10,141 nt of DNA, from NCBI GenBank assembly GCA_017380475.1, contig JAFODX010000092.1, positions 1-10,141 on the forward strand. The letters run 5' to 3'. Shown here in pieces: positions 1-6,468 of this stretch (position 1 is the stretch's first letter; the number at the start of each line of letters is the position of its first letter). The position numbers were made by a program, and so were the translations under genes. Source of the stretch: Clostridia bacterium. Lineage in GTDB: Bacteria; Bacillota; Clostridia; UBA1381. The notes below the pieces were generated by a model. The model had not been told where the DNA came from. It was given only the letters and a program-made list of their open reading frames with translations, and did no database searches.

Positions 1-1513
1 AGTAAAGCCTTATGCCGGACCAAGAGAGTTTATTGAGGCAGATAAGCCGGTATGCTCTCGCAGAAAGCCAAGTAAACGTGGCGCGGCAGAAACAAAGCTT
101 ATGCCGGATTTGAAGGCAGCAATTAAGGCAACAGGCCTTAGTGACGGAATGACTATTTCTTTCCACCACAGTTTCAGAGAAGGCGACTATATAATCGGAC
201 AGGTGCTTTCAGCTATCAAGGAGCTTGGTATCAAAGGTCTTAGATTTGCACCAAGTGCAGTTGTAAATATTAAAAATCCGTCAATCGTGGATTTTGTAAA
301 AGATGGTACTATCAATCGTATTCAGGCAAGTGGTATTCGTGGTGAGCTTGGCGACGCAGTAGTTGACGGTCTGGAACTTGCAGAACCGGTTATACTTCGT
401 CCACATGGTGCTCGACCTCATGCTGTTGAAACCGGAGATTTGTCAATTGACGTAGCTTTCATCGGTGCATCTGCAGCAGATGACTTTGGAAACTGTACAG
501 GACAGGTTGGACCAAACGCCTGTGGCTCACTTGGTTATTCATTTATTGATGCTACTTGCGCTGAGAACGTAGTGGTTATTACAGATAATTTGGTTCCATA
601 CCCTTGCGTTCCAATCTCTATTTCACAGATGTATGTGGATTATGTTGTAAAGGTTGACCAGATTGGCGACTCTGCAAAAATCGGAGCAGGCGCTGCCCGT
701 AAGACAAAAAATCCCCGTGACCTTCTTATCGCACAGCGTGCGGCTGATGTTATGGCGGCAAGCAGACTCTTTAAGGACGGATATTCTTTCCAGACAGGAG
801 CAGGTGCAATAAGTATTGCTTGTACAGATTTCCTTGCTGAACACACAGAAAAAGCAGGTATTCAGGCAAGCTATGCTCTTGGCGGAATGACAGCGAATAT
901 TGTTGAGATGCACAAAAAGGGTCTTGTTCGTGCACTGCTTTGCTCACAGTCATTTGATGCTGTAGCGGCAAGAGCTATTGTAGAAGAGCCAAATATCATA
1001 GAAATAGACAATTCTATGTATGCTAATATGTTTAACAAGAGTTGCTCTCTTGATAAGCTCAATTTCGGTGTTTTAGGAGCACTTGAAATTGACGTAGATT
1101 TTAATATCAATATCTTAACCGGTTCAAACGGTGAGATGATGTCAGGCATCGGAGGAGGTCCCGATGTTGCAGACGGAGCAGATATTTCTATCGTAACACT
1201 TCCTATTGTCCGTGGCAGAATCCCGTCAGTAGTAAATAAGGTATTTACATGCTGTACTCCGGGTTCTTCTGTAGCAGTTGTTGTTACAGAAGCGGGCATA
1301 GCACTTAATCCAAAGCACAAGAGCTATGAGATGCTAAAGGAAGACCTTCAAAAAGCCGGAATTAAGACGGTATCTATTGAAGAGCTGCTTGAAACAGCTT
1401 ATTCGCTTACAGGCGTACCAAAGCCTATTGAAACAACAGACAAAATTACCTGTATCGTTGAATATCGTGACGGAACAGTAATTGATGTCATTCGCCAGAT
1501 TAAGCGAGACTAA
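1..1513 (+). CDS. citF: Citrate lyase alpha subunit-like protein (citrate:acyl-carrier CoA-transferase type), 5' partial
   Basis: The reading frame is open from position 2 with no stop, so the gene begins before the window; an internal ATG at 101 is not the start, because the codons before it read as family-like N-terminal sequence (KPYAGPREF). About 503 residues are visible, close to full length for CitF (about 510). Numbering from Met101, recognisable blocks are SFHHSFREGD (about 20-29), CGSLGYSFIDA (about 142-152), GAGAARKTKNPRDLLIA (about 197-213), the QTGAGAISIA loop (about 230), YALGGMTA, and IVRGRIPS...CTPGSS near the C-terminus. In the family, the alpha subunit swaps the acetyl group on the acyl carrier protein for citrate, and the beta subunit then cleaves citryl-ACP to oxaloacetate. 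The usual SGGH(S/Q)DTA motif reads GIGGGPDVADGA here. Beta and gamma subunits (citE, citD) are not in the window and may lie upstream. A citramalate lyase alpha subunit is an equally reasonable reading. Family call confident, substrate not. Confidence 0.9.
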   Translation, partial: VKPYAGPREFIEADKPVCSRRKPSKRGAAETKLMPDLKAAIKATGLSDGMTISFHHSFREGDYIIGQVLSAIKELGIKGLRFAPSAVVNIKNPSIVDFVKDGTINRIQASGIRGELGDAVVDGLELAEPVILRPHGARPHAVETGDLSIDVAFIGASAADDFGNCTGQVGPNACGSLGYSFIDATCAENVVVITDNLVPYPCVPISISQMYVDYVVKVDQIGDSAKIGAGAARKTKNPRDLLIAQRAADVMAASRLFKDGYSFQTGAGAISIACTDFLAEHTEKAGIQASYALGGMTANIVEMHKKGLVRALLCSQSFDAVAARAIVEEPNIIEIDNSMYANMFNKSCSLDKLNFGVLGALEIDVDFNINILTGSNGEMMSGIGGGPDVADGADISIVTLPIVRGRIPSVVNKVFTCCTPGSSVAVVVTEAGIALNPKHKSYEMLKEDLQKAGIKTVSIEELLETAYSLTGVPKPIETTDKITCIVEYRDGTVIDVIRQIKRD

Positions 1514-1558
1514 ACAAGTTTAAAATTAAAATTTTTTATAAAACAGGAGGAATTTATT

Positions 1559-2464
1559 ATGAACACAATGGAAGAAACAAGAGCATTTTTGGAGTCAATC
1601 GGCCAACCGGGTGGAGACCTTTATCAGCTTCCCGACTCAGAGAAGCGTTTTGATGACGGTTGCCAATACCGTTTTGAGGTACCGGGTATCCAGGGACCAA
1701 AGGTAATGAAAGCATTGCTTGAAGAAGTTGACAGACTCGGCTTCTACATTCACCGTGTAACACAGACAAAGGGTATCTGGACTCTTTCAGACGAAGATAT
1801 CACAGGTATGGTAGATTTAGCTAAAGAATATCAGGTAGAATTGGTACTCGCTGTTGGACCTCGTGCTACAACAGATACAAGTGCATCTGTTAAGAGCCCT
1901 GAAGGCGTACGTATGGGTTATCGTCTCCGCGGTCAGGATCAGGTAGTAAGAGCTATCGAAGATGTACGTCGTGCAGCTCGTTTGGGCGTTCGTACATTCC
2001 TTATATATGATGAAGGATGCTTGTGGGCACTCGGCAAGGCTCGTGAAGCAGGTCTTCTTCCTGAGGATTGCAAGTTTAAGATGTCAGCTCACTCAGGCCA
2101 TGGTAACCCATGTTCAGCTAAGCTTCTTCAGGACATCGGTGCTGACTCATTCAATATCGTAAGAGACTATCAGCTCCAGCACCTTGCAGCTGTTCGTTCA
2201 GCTATCGATATTCCTATCGACTGTCATACAGAAAACCCTGCTTCATCAGGTGGATTTATCCGTCACTACGAAGTTCCTGAAATGATCCGTGTTGCATCTC
2301 CTATCTACTTAAAGACAGGTGGTTCAGTTGCACAAACACACAGCTGGGATTCTACAGAAGCAGACGCAAAGAAGCGTGCTAAGCAGGTACTTCTTGTTAA
2401 GCGTGTAATTGATGCTTACTATCCTGAAGCTACATACTCACCAAAGGGTTCTTTAAATCACTAA
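1559..2464 (+). CDS. TIM-barrel-like protein, U32-peptidase-like annotation group, function unknown
   Basis: 301 residues, no signal peptide or membrane segment, so cytoplasmic. The start at 1559 follows AGGAGG (1545-1550) at 8-base spacing; an in-frame ATG three codons later is less well placed. Alternating beta-strand and helix segments suggest a TIM barrel: YIHRVTQ (64-70), VELVLAVGPR (93-102), VRTFLIYDEG (144-153), a conserved-looking core SAHSGHGNPCSA (177-188) followed by GADSFNIVRD (194-203), then IPIDCHTENPASSGGFIRHYE (218-238) and SPIYLKTGG (247-255). I recall similar proteins being annotated as U32 family peptidase in Clostridia, but I see no proof of protease activity. The His, Cys, Asp and Glu residues in SAHSGH and DCHTENP could form an active or metal site (inference). 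Its place between citF and the hydro-lyase genes points to a metabolic role such as an aldolase, lyase or isomerase step rather than proteolysis. Codon use looks strongly biased, hinting at high expression. Confidence 0.6.
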   Translation: MNTMEETRAFLESIGQPGGDLYQLPDSEKRFDDGCQYRFEVPGIQGPKVMKALLEEVDRLGFYIHRVTQTKGIWTLSDEDITGMVDLAKEYQVELVLAVGPRATTDTSASVKSPEGVRMGYRLRGQDQVVRAIEDVRRAARLGVRTFLIYDEGCLWALGKAREAGLLPEDCKFKMSAHSGHGNPCSAKLLQDIGADSFNIVRDYQLQHLAAVRSAIDIPIDCHTENPASSGGFIRHYEVPEMIRVASPIYLKTGGSVAQTHSWDSTEADAKKRAKQVLLVKRVIDAYYPEATYSPKGSLNH

Positions 2465-2497
2465 TCCCCAAAATCTATAAAGGAAAGGGATACAATT

Positions 2498-3007
2498 ATG
2501 GAAATCAGAACAATAACAGCACCTTTTACTGATGAAGTGCTAAGTGAGCTTAAAGTCGGAGACATTGTAAATGTCTCCGGCATAATATATGCAGGTCGTG
2601 ACGCCGTACTTCCAAAGATAGTTGAAATGATTGACGAAGGTACATTGGAAGAGCACGACATTAACCTCCAGGGCAGTGTAATTTTCCACACAGCAGTAAG
2701 TCCTGCAGGTGTTGGCCCTACATCAAGTAATAAGCTTGAGATTGAGGGTACTATGCCACAGCTTACAAAAGCAGGTATCAGAATGCACTTGGGTAAAGGT
2801 GCACTTAAAAAAGAAACAGTAGAAATGTTTAACCAGTACAACGCCGTTTACGCGGTAATAGCTCCCGTTACAGCGCTCCTTAACAGTAAGGTTAAAGCTA
2901 AGCGCTGTGTTGCACATCCGGAGCTTGGTATGGAAGCATTTTATGAATTGCAAGTGGAAGAATTCCCTTGCATTATTGCGGCCGCTCACGGTCAGAGTAT
3001 GTTTTAA
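2498..3007 (+). CDS. Class I fumarase / L-tartrate dehydratase-type hydro-lyase, beta subunit
   Basis: 169 residues, the usual length for a stand-alone beta subunit (TtdB/FumB-C-terminal type). The start at 2498 follows a purine-rich stretch (about 2480-2489). Family features are VGDIVNVSGIIYAGRDA (about 21-37), SPAGVGPTSSNKLE (about 68-81, matching the family's GSAGPTTS-R-D block), LGKGALK (about 98-104), and a C-terminal LGMEAFYELQVEEFPCIIAA. With the next gene it would form the catalytic unit of a [4Fe-4S] hydro-lyase that adds or removes water at a C=C bond of a dicarboxylate. The beta subunit precedes the alpha subunit, with 14 bases between. Several normally conserved positions differ (GPTTS to GPTSS, the GGAAAL-like block reads APVTALL, the end reads AAHGQSMF), so fumarate or tartrate need not be the substrate; mesaconate/citramalate is one alternative known to use this enzyme class. 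Family confident, substrate open. Confidence 0.85.
   Translation: MEIRTITAPFTDEVLSELKVGDIVNVSGIIYAGRDAVLPKIVEMIDEGTLEEHDINLQGSVIFHTAVSPAGVGPTSSNKLEIEGTMPQLTKAGIRMHLGKGALKKETVEMFNQYNAVYAVIAPVTALLNSKVKAKRCVAHPELGMEAFYELQVEEFPCIIAAAHGQSMF
2555..2581 (+). repeat. Near-perfect inverted repeat (hairpin) inside the beta-subunit gene
   Basis: CGGAGACATT (2557-2566) and AATGTCTCCG (2570-2579) are exact reverse complements with a three-base spacer GTA; a T-G and a G-C pair extend the stem to 12 pairs (2555-2581). It lies about 60 bases into the coding sequence, over codons for the conserved VGDIVNVSG motif. It could form a strong mRNA hairpin early in translation; a by-product of codon choice over the motif is also possible. 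Confidence 0.6.
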
Positions 3008-3013
3008 GGAGGG
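3006..3013 (+). promoter_or_regulatory. Ribosome binding site fixing the alpha-subunit start at 3022
   Basis: AAGGAGGG overlaps the beta-subunit stop codon (3005-3007) and lies 8 bases before ATG 3022. It rules out the longer upstream in-frame ATG at 2968 and suggests coupled translation of the two subunits of one enzyme. Confidence 0.85.
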
Positions 3014-3021
3014 AAATTCGT

Positions 3022-3879
3022 ATGTCTTTTGATTACAATGAAGTAGTTGCAAAGGTGGCGGATACTCTTGTTAGAGCAGGCTCTACCTTCAGCGAGGATA
3101 AAAAAGAGGCTTATCGCCGTGCTATTGCATCTGAGGAATTAACTCGTGCAAAATGGAATCTTGAAACAATCTTAGAAAATGCAGAGGTTGCAGAATGTAA
3201 CCGTAGTCCGTTATGTGACGATACAGGTATACCACACGTATTTATTGAGGTAGGCCCAAACCGTGCTATAACAGGCAGCCTTATGTCTGCTATACAAGAG
3301 GGTGTTCGAGAAGGACTTCGCACACTACCCGGTCGTCCTATGGCTATTATGGGTGGCGATAAGGAAAGAATTGATATGAGCGGCGGAATCAGCCCTGACA
3401 GCGATGCTCTTGACACAGCACCTTTCCTCATCAAAGAGGTTGAGGAAGACGTGCTTCGTGTTCACGTGCTTATGCTTGGCGGCGGCCCTGCTATCCGCGG
3501 TATAACACACCGTATATTCCATAAGCATAGCATAGACGTTGTGCTTGACGAAATTGTTACACGTACCAAGGAAGCTACTAAATTGCTTGGATGTACACCA
3601 TGCGCTGTTGCTGTTGGCGTAGGTCGTTCACAGTACGAAGCTACTGCCCTTATGATGGAAGCAATGGTTTACGGAGACTTCAGCAAGCAAAATGATATGG
3701 AAAAGTACATTACAGATAAAGTTAACGAAACAGATGTAGGTCCTCTCGGTCTTAATGGTAAGACAACAGTTCTTGCTACATTTATGAAGGTTGGACCTCA
3801 GCGTGCAAGTGGTGTACGTGTGGTTGCTATACGTCCCGGTTGCTGTTTTGAACCACGTATAGCAAGTGTGGAACTTTAA
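3022..3879 (+). CDS. Class I fumarase / L-tartrate dehydratase-type hydro-lyase, alpha ([4Fe-4S]) subunit
   Basis: 285 residues, normal for a TtdA-type alpha subunit. The frame is open back to an ATG at 2968, inside the beta gene, but the start at 3022 is chosen because AAGGAGGG (3006-3013) lies 8 bases before it and the product then begins like the family. Three cysteine regions expected to bind the oxygen-labile [4Fe-4S] cluster are present: Cys65 in SPLCDDTG, Cys191 and/or Cys194 in GCTPCAVAVGVG, and Cys274/Cys275 in RPGCCFEPR. VGPLGLNGKTT (about 239-249) also fits. Unusual points: the family's KGGGSEN motif reads MLGGGPAIRGITHR (151-164), and the usual C-terminal CxA(D/N)RR segment reads CCFEPRIAS. 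The enzyme is therefore probably active but on a different substrate or with altered binding. It would act as an alpha-beta complex with the preceding gene product in the cytoplasm. Confidence 0.87.
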   Translation: MSFDYNEVVAKVADTLVRAGSTFSEDKKEAYRRAIASEELTRAKWNLETILENAEVAECNRSPLCDDTGIPHVFIEVGPNRAITGSLMSAIQEGVREGLRTLPGRPMAIMGGDKERIDMSGGISPDSDALDTAPFLIKEVEEDVLRVHVLMLGGGPAIRGITHRIFHKHSIDVVLDEIVTRTKEATKLLGCTPCAVAVGVGRSQYEATALMMEAMVYGDFSKQNDMEKYITDKVNETDVGPLGLNGKTTVLATFMKVGPQRASGVRVVAIRPGCCFEPRIASVEL

Positions 3880-3897
3880 TATAAGGAGAATAAAGTA

Positions 3898-5016
3898 ATG
3901 AGCAATGAATTCAAACCTATGAAATTCGGCTGCGGCAGATACGTTCAAGCTCCCGGCGCTGTTGAAATTGTCGGTAGAGAAGCCGCTATGCTAAAGAGTA
4001 AAAAGGCATTGATAGTTGGTGGTAAAAGTGCCCTCGATTCTGTAGGTTCCAAGATGGAAGCAAGCCTCAAAGAGGCAGGCGTAGAGCCATATTTCTACAC
4101 CATGACTTCTGACTGTACATATGAAACACTTGACTATCTTCAAAACACATTAATTCCGCAGCAAAAGGCAGATTTAGTAATCGGTGCCGGCGGCGGTAAG
4201 GTTATAGATATGGCTAAGGCTTCAGGTAAGTGCAGTGGACTTCCTGTTTTGAATGCACCTACATCCGTAGCAACATTCAACTGTTGGTCAGCTATGAGTG
4301 TTATGTACACTCCTGACCATAAGCCTATCGACAGAATCTGGCATCCAACAGAAATTGATGCAGTTGTTATTGATACTCAGGTTATTGCAGATGCACCTGT
4401 AAAACTCTTTGCTTCAGGTATGGCTGATGCTTTTGCCAAGTATATCGAGACAGGCTTTATGGATGAGTCTTATACTGTAAACAATACACCTGTAGGCATG
4501 TATACATCTAAGGTTATGGCAGGCACAACTAACGAAATTATCTTAAACCGTGGCGAACAGGCATATCGTGACTGTATCGAGCACAAGGTTACAGATGATC
4601 TTGATGCTTGCGTTTTTGCAAACGTTGCTACAACTGCTATCGCAGCAGCTGTAAACTACAGCAATCATTCCTTGATTCAAAGCGGTAATGGCAAGGGTGC
4701 TACCTTTGCTCACGCTCTTTACTACGCTTGTAAGGCTAAGTATACAGAAGAAACAAGCGAGTGGTTGCATGGTGAAATCGTAGGTCTCGGTTGTCAGGCA
4801 TCAATGTATGCTTATGAGCGTAGTGAGTATGAAACAAAGAATTTTGCACGTTTCATGAAAGCTATCGGACAGCCTATGTCACTCAAAGACTTAGGTCTTG
4901 ACACAAGCGACAAAGGTATCAAAGAATTGGTAGATTGCATTATGGTTGTTTGGGGCAAGCGTCCTGAAGCACAATGGCCTATAATTTATGATGCACTTCA
5001 GAAGATTAAAGGTTAA
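3898..5016 (+). CDS. Iron-containing alcohol dehydrogenase family protein, GldA/hydroxycarboxylate dehydrogenase-like
   Basis: 372 residues, usual for the glycerol dehydrogenase branch of the family. AAGGAG (3883-3888) precedes the start. The N-terminal half holds the nucleotide-binding segment ADLVIGAGGGKVIDMAK (91-107). The metal ligands expected in the family are present: Asp177 in SGMADAFAKY, His272 in AHALYYA and His291 in LHGEIVG, which in GldA relatives bind Zn2+ or Fe2+. Asp121 of glycerol dehydrogenase, in the PTIASTDAP-type loop that contacts glycerol, is not conserved: the loop reads PTSVATFNCW (121-130) with Phe at the equivalent place. From memory, the ATxxxW pattern is closer to E. 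coli HcxA (YbdH), an NADPH-dependent 2-oxo acid reductase. In this acid-rich operon a reversible 2-hydroxy acid/2-oxo acid dehydrogenase is the better guess than a glycerol enzyme. Fold and cofactor class are confident; substrate is inference. Confidence 0.85.
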   Translation: MSNEFKPMKFGCGRYVQAPGAVEIVGREAAMLKSKKALIVGGKSALDSVGSKMEASLKEAGVEPYFYTMTSDCTYETLDYLQNTLIPQQKADLVIGAGGGKVIDMAKASGKCSGLPVLNAPTSVATFNCWSAMSVMYTPDHKPIDRIWHPTEIDAVVIDTQVIADAPVKLFASGMADAFAKYIETGFMDESYTVNNTPVGMYTSKVMAGTTNEIILNRGEQAYRDCIEHKVTDDLDACVFANVATTAIAAAVNYSNHSLIQSGNGKGATFAHALYYACKAKYTEETSEWLHGEIVGLGCQASMYAYERSEYETKNFARFMKAIGQPMSLKDLGLDTSDKGIKELVDCIMVVWGKRPEAQWPIIYDALQKIKG

Positions 5017-5040
5017 TCTGCCTATTAAGGAGATAAGAGT

Positions 5041-6384
5041 ATGAATTTATCTGATACTTTTGTACATACACTTTATACATTAAAATCAGGACCTATTCCG
5101 GAAGAAGTAAAGGAAGAGGCACGTAAGTGCCTTTTAGACGAAATAGGAACTATGTATGCAGGTGCAATGCTTTTGCACGATAATCTTTCTGCTTATCTTG
5201 ATATGTTTTCGGGGGATGAAGCAACAGCTGTAGGATTTGGACGCAAAGCATCGCTTCAGAATGCGGCACTTGTCAATGGCATGAGTGGTCACGCTTATGA
5301 CTTTGACGACGGTCACCGTTTTTCTACTGTTCATCTTGGTTCGGCTGTAATTCCGGCTGTGCTTGCAGTAGCAGAAAAAGAAAACTTAAGTATGGACGAT
5401 ATTTTAAGAGGTATTATAATCGGCTACGAAGCAGCGATTCGTATGGGTAACTGCATTCAGCCAGGGCACCGTGGAAGAGGATTTCACTCATCCGGTACAG
5501 TTGGAACAATTGGTGCTGCCATTGGTGTAGCGGCACTACTTGATTTTGACAGAGAGCAATTTAAATCTACCTTATCTGCAGCATGTTCAAGTGCAGGTGG
5601 AATTCTTGAAATGCAAAAAGATAGTTCAACAATGAAACCTTATAATATCGGCAGAGCAACACATGACGGTATTACTGCGGCTTTGATTGTACGAGCAGGA
5701 TTTCAAGGCCCGCTCGCTCCTCTTGATGGCGATTTTGGGTTTTTTAAGGCTGCCAGTGACACCTGTAAACCCGAAGTGCTTTCTTTGGAGCATAATGCAG
5801 ACTACAACATCTGCGGTTGTTATCATAAACCTTATGCTTCTTGCAGACATACACACGGGGCGGTATACGCGGCAATAAGAGCCGTGGCCGACAATAATGT
5901 AAACTGGCGTGATATTGAACATATCCGTGTAGATATGTACGGTCAGGGCATTAAAGGTCACGACCATACTGACATACCAAGTATTGTAGAAGGAAAGATG
6001 TCTACTCCGTTTTGTATTGCGATGGCACTTGTTACCGGTAAAATCGGAGTTTCATCATTTAGTGATGAAACTCTCAATAATCCTGATATTGTTGCACTTG
6101 CAAAAAAGGTTTCAGTCCAGGAAGATGTGGAAATGACAGCACAGGTTCCAAAAAAACGTATGGCAAAGGTAACCGTTACTCTTAAGAGTGATGAAACCTT
6201 TACTTTCCAGGCAGACTATGCACTGGGTGAGCCTGAGCTTCCTATGTCAACTGATGATTTCCGTGCCAAAGCTTTTGAGCTTATTCAAACTTCAGGCAGG
6301 ACAGATGACGAAATCGAAAAGATTATAGATATGATTCTCACATTTAATGGAAATGTTGCGGATCTTATGAAAATATTAGCCTAG
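5041..6384 (+). CDS. MmgE/PrpD family protein (2-methylcitrate dehydratase / cis-aconitate decarboxylase superfamily)
   Basis: 447 residues, full length for the family. AAGGAGAT (5027-5034) precedes the start. The helical N-terminal domain carries the signature HAYDFDDGHRFSTVHLGSA (84-102), PGHRGRGFHSSGTVGT (141-156) and KDSSTMKPYNIGRA (193-206); HKPYASCRHTH (262-272) marks the junction to the smaller C-terminal domain. The family includes 2-methylcitrate dehydratase (PrpD, which also acts on citrate/cis-aconitate), cis-aconitate decarboxylase (itaconate formation) and iminodisuccinate epimerase, all using small poly-carboxylates without a metal cluster. Next to a citrate-lyase-type subunit and a hydro-lyase, a role in (de)hydrating or isomerising a tri- or branched dicarboxylate is likely. 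No prpB or prpC is present, so the standard methylcitrate cycle is not supported. The exact reaction cannot be decided from the sequence. A hairpin follows directly. Confidence 0.88.
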   Translation: MNLSDTFVHTLYTLKSGPIPEEVKEEARKCLLDEIGTMYAGAMLLHDNLSAYLDMFSGDEATAVGFGRKASLQNAALVNGMSGHAYDFDDGHRFSTVHLGSAVIPAVLAVAEKENLSMDDILRGIIIGYEAAIRMGNCIQPGHRGRGFHSSGTVGTIGAAIGVAALLDFDREQFKSTLSAACSSAGGILEMQKDSSTMKPYNIGRATHDGITAALIVRAGFQGPLAPLDGDFGFFKAASDTCKPEVLSLEHNADYNICGCYHKPYASCRHTHGAVYAAIRAVADNNVNWRDIEHIRVDMYGQGIKGHDHTDIPSIVEGKMSTPFCIAMALVTGKIGVSSFSDETLNNPDIVALAKKVSVQEDVEMTAQVPKKRMAKVTVTLKSDETFTFQADYALGEPELPMSTDDFRAKAFELIQTSGRTDDEIEKIIDMILTFNGNVADLMKILA

Positions 6385-6392
6385 TTCAGAGA

Positions 6393-6420
6393 ACCCACCG
6401 TACATATTTTGTCGGTGGGT
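6393..6420 (+). terminator. Stem-loop after the MmgE/PrpD gene, weak terminator, attenuator or processing site
   Basis: ACCCACCG (6393-6400) pairs fully with CGGTGGGT (6413-6420). Inside it, ACA (6402-6404) can pair with TGT (6410-6412) after a one-base bulge, leaving a five-base loop. The stem is GC-rich and sits 9 bases past the stop codon. The following bases (ACTTAGCTAAACTT) are not a T-tract, so it is not a standard Rho-independent terminator; partial read-through or RNA end stabilisation is more plausible. It may separate expression of the upstream genes from the glcD-etfBA group. Confidence 0.55.
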
Positions 6421-6468
6421 ACTTAGCTAAACTTATTTACTTATTATTATGAATCCAGAGGTGAAAAT

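Noticed and set aside
101..103. ATG 101 as the start of the citrate lyase alpha subunit
   Set aside because: The frame continues open to the window edge with family-like N-terminal residues, and no good ribosome binding site precedes 101; the true start is upstream of the window.
871..1320. 149-codon open frame on the minus strand inside citF
   Set aside because: Lies entirely antisense to a well supported family gene, lacks a convincing ribosome binding site and its translation resembles no family I recognise; it is a shadow frame.
1521..1540. A/T-rich stretch with AAAATTAAAATTTT between citF and the barrel protein gene as a promoter or terminator
   Set aside because: No GC-rich stem for a terminator and no spaced -35/-10 pair; it looks like an ordinary low-GC spacer within an operon.
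5041..6384. Methylcitrate cycle (propionate catabolism) as the explanation for the MmgE/PrpD gene
   Set aside because: No methylcitrate synthase or methylisocitrate lyase is present in the window and the neighbours belong to different acid-processing families.
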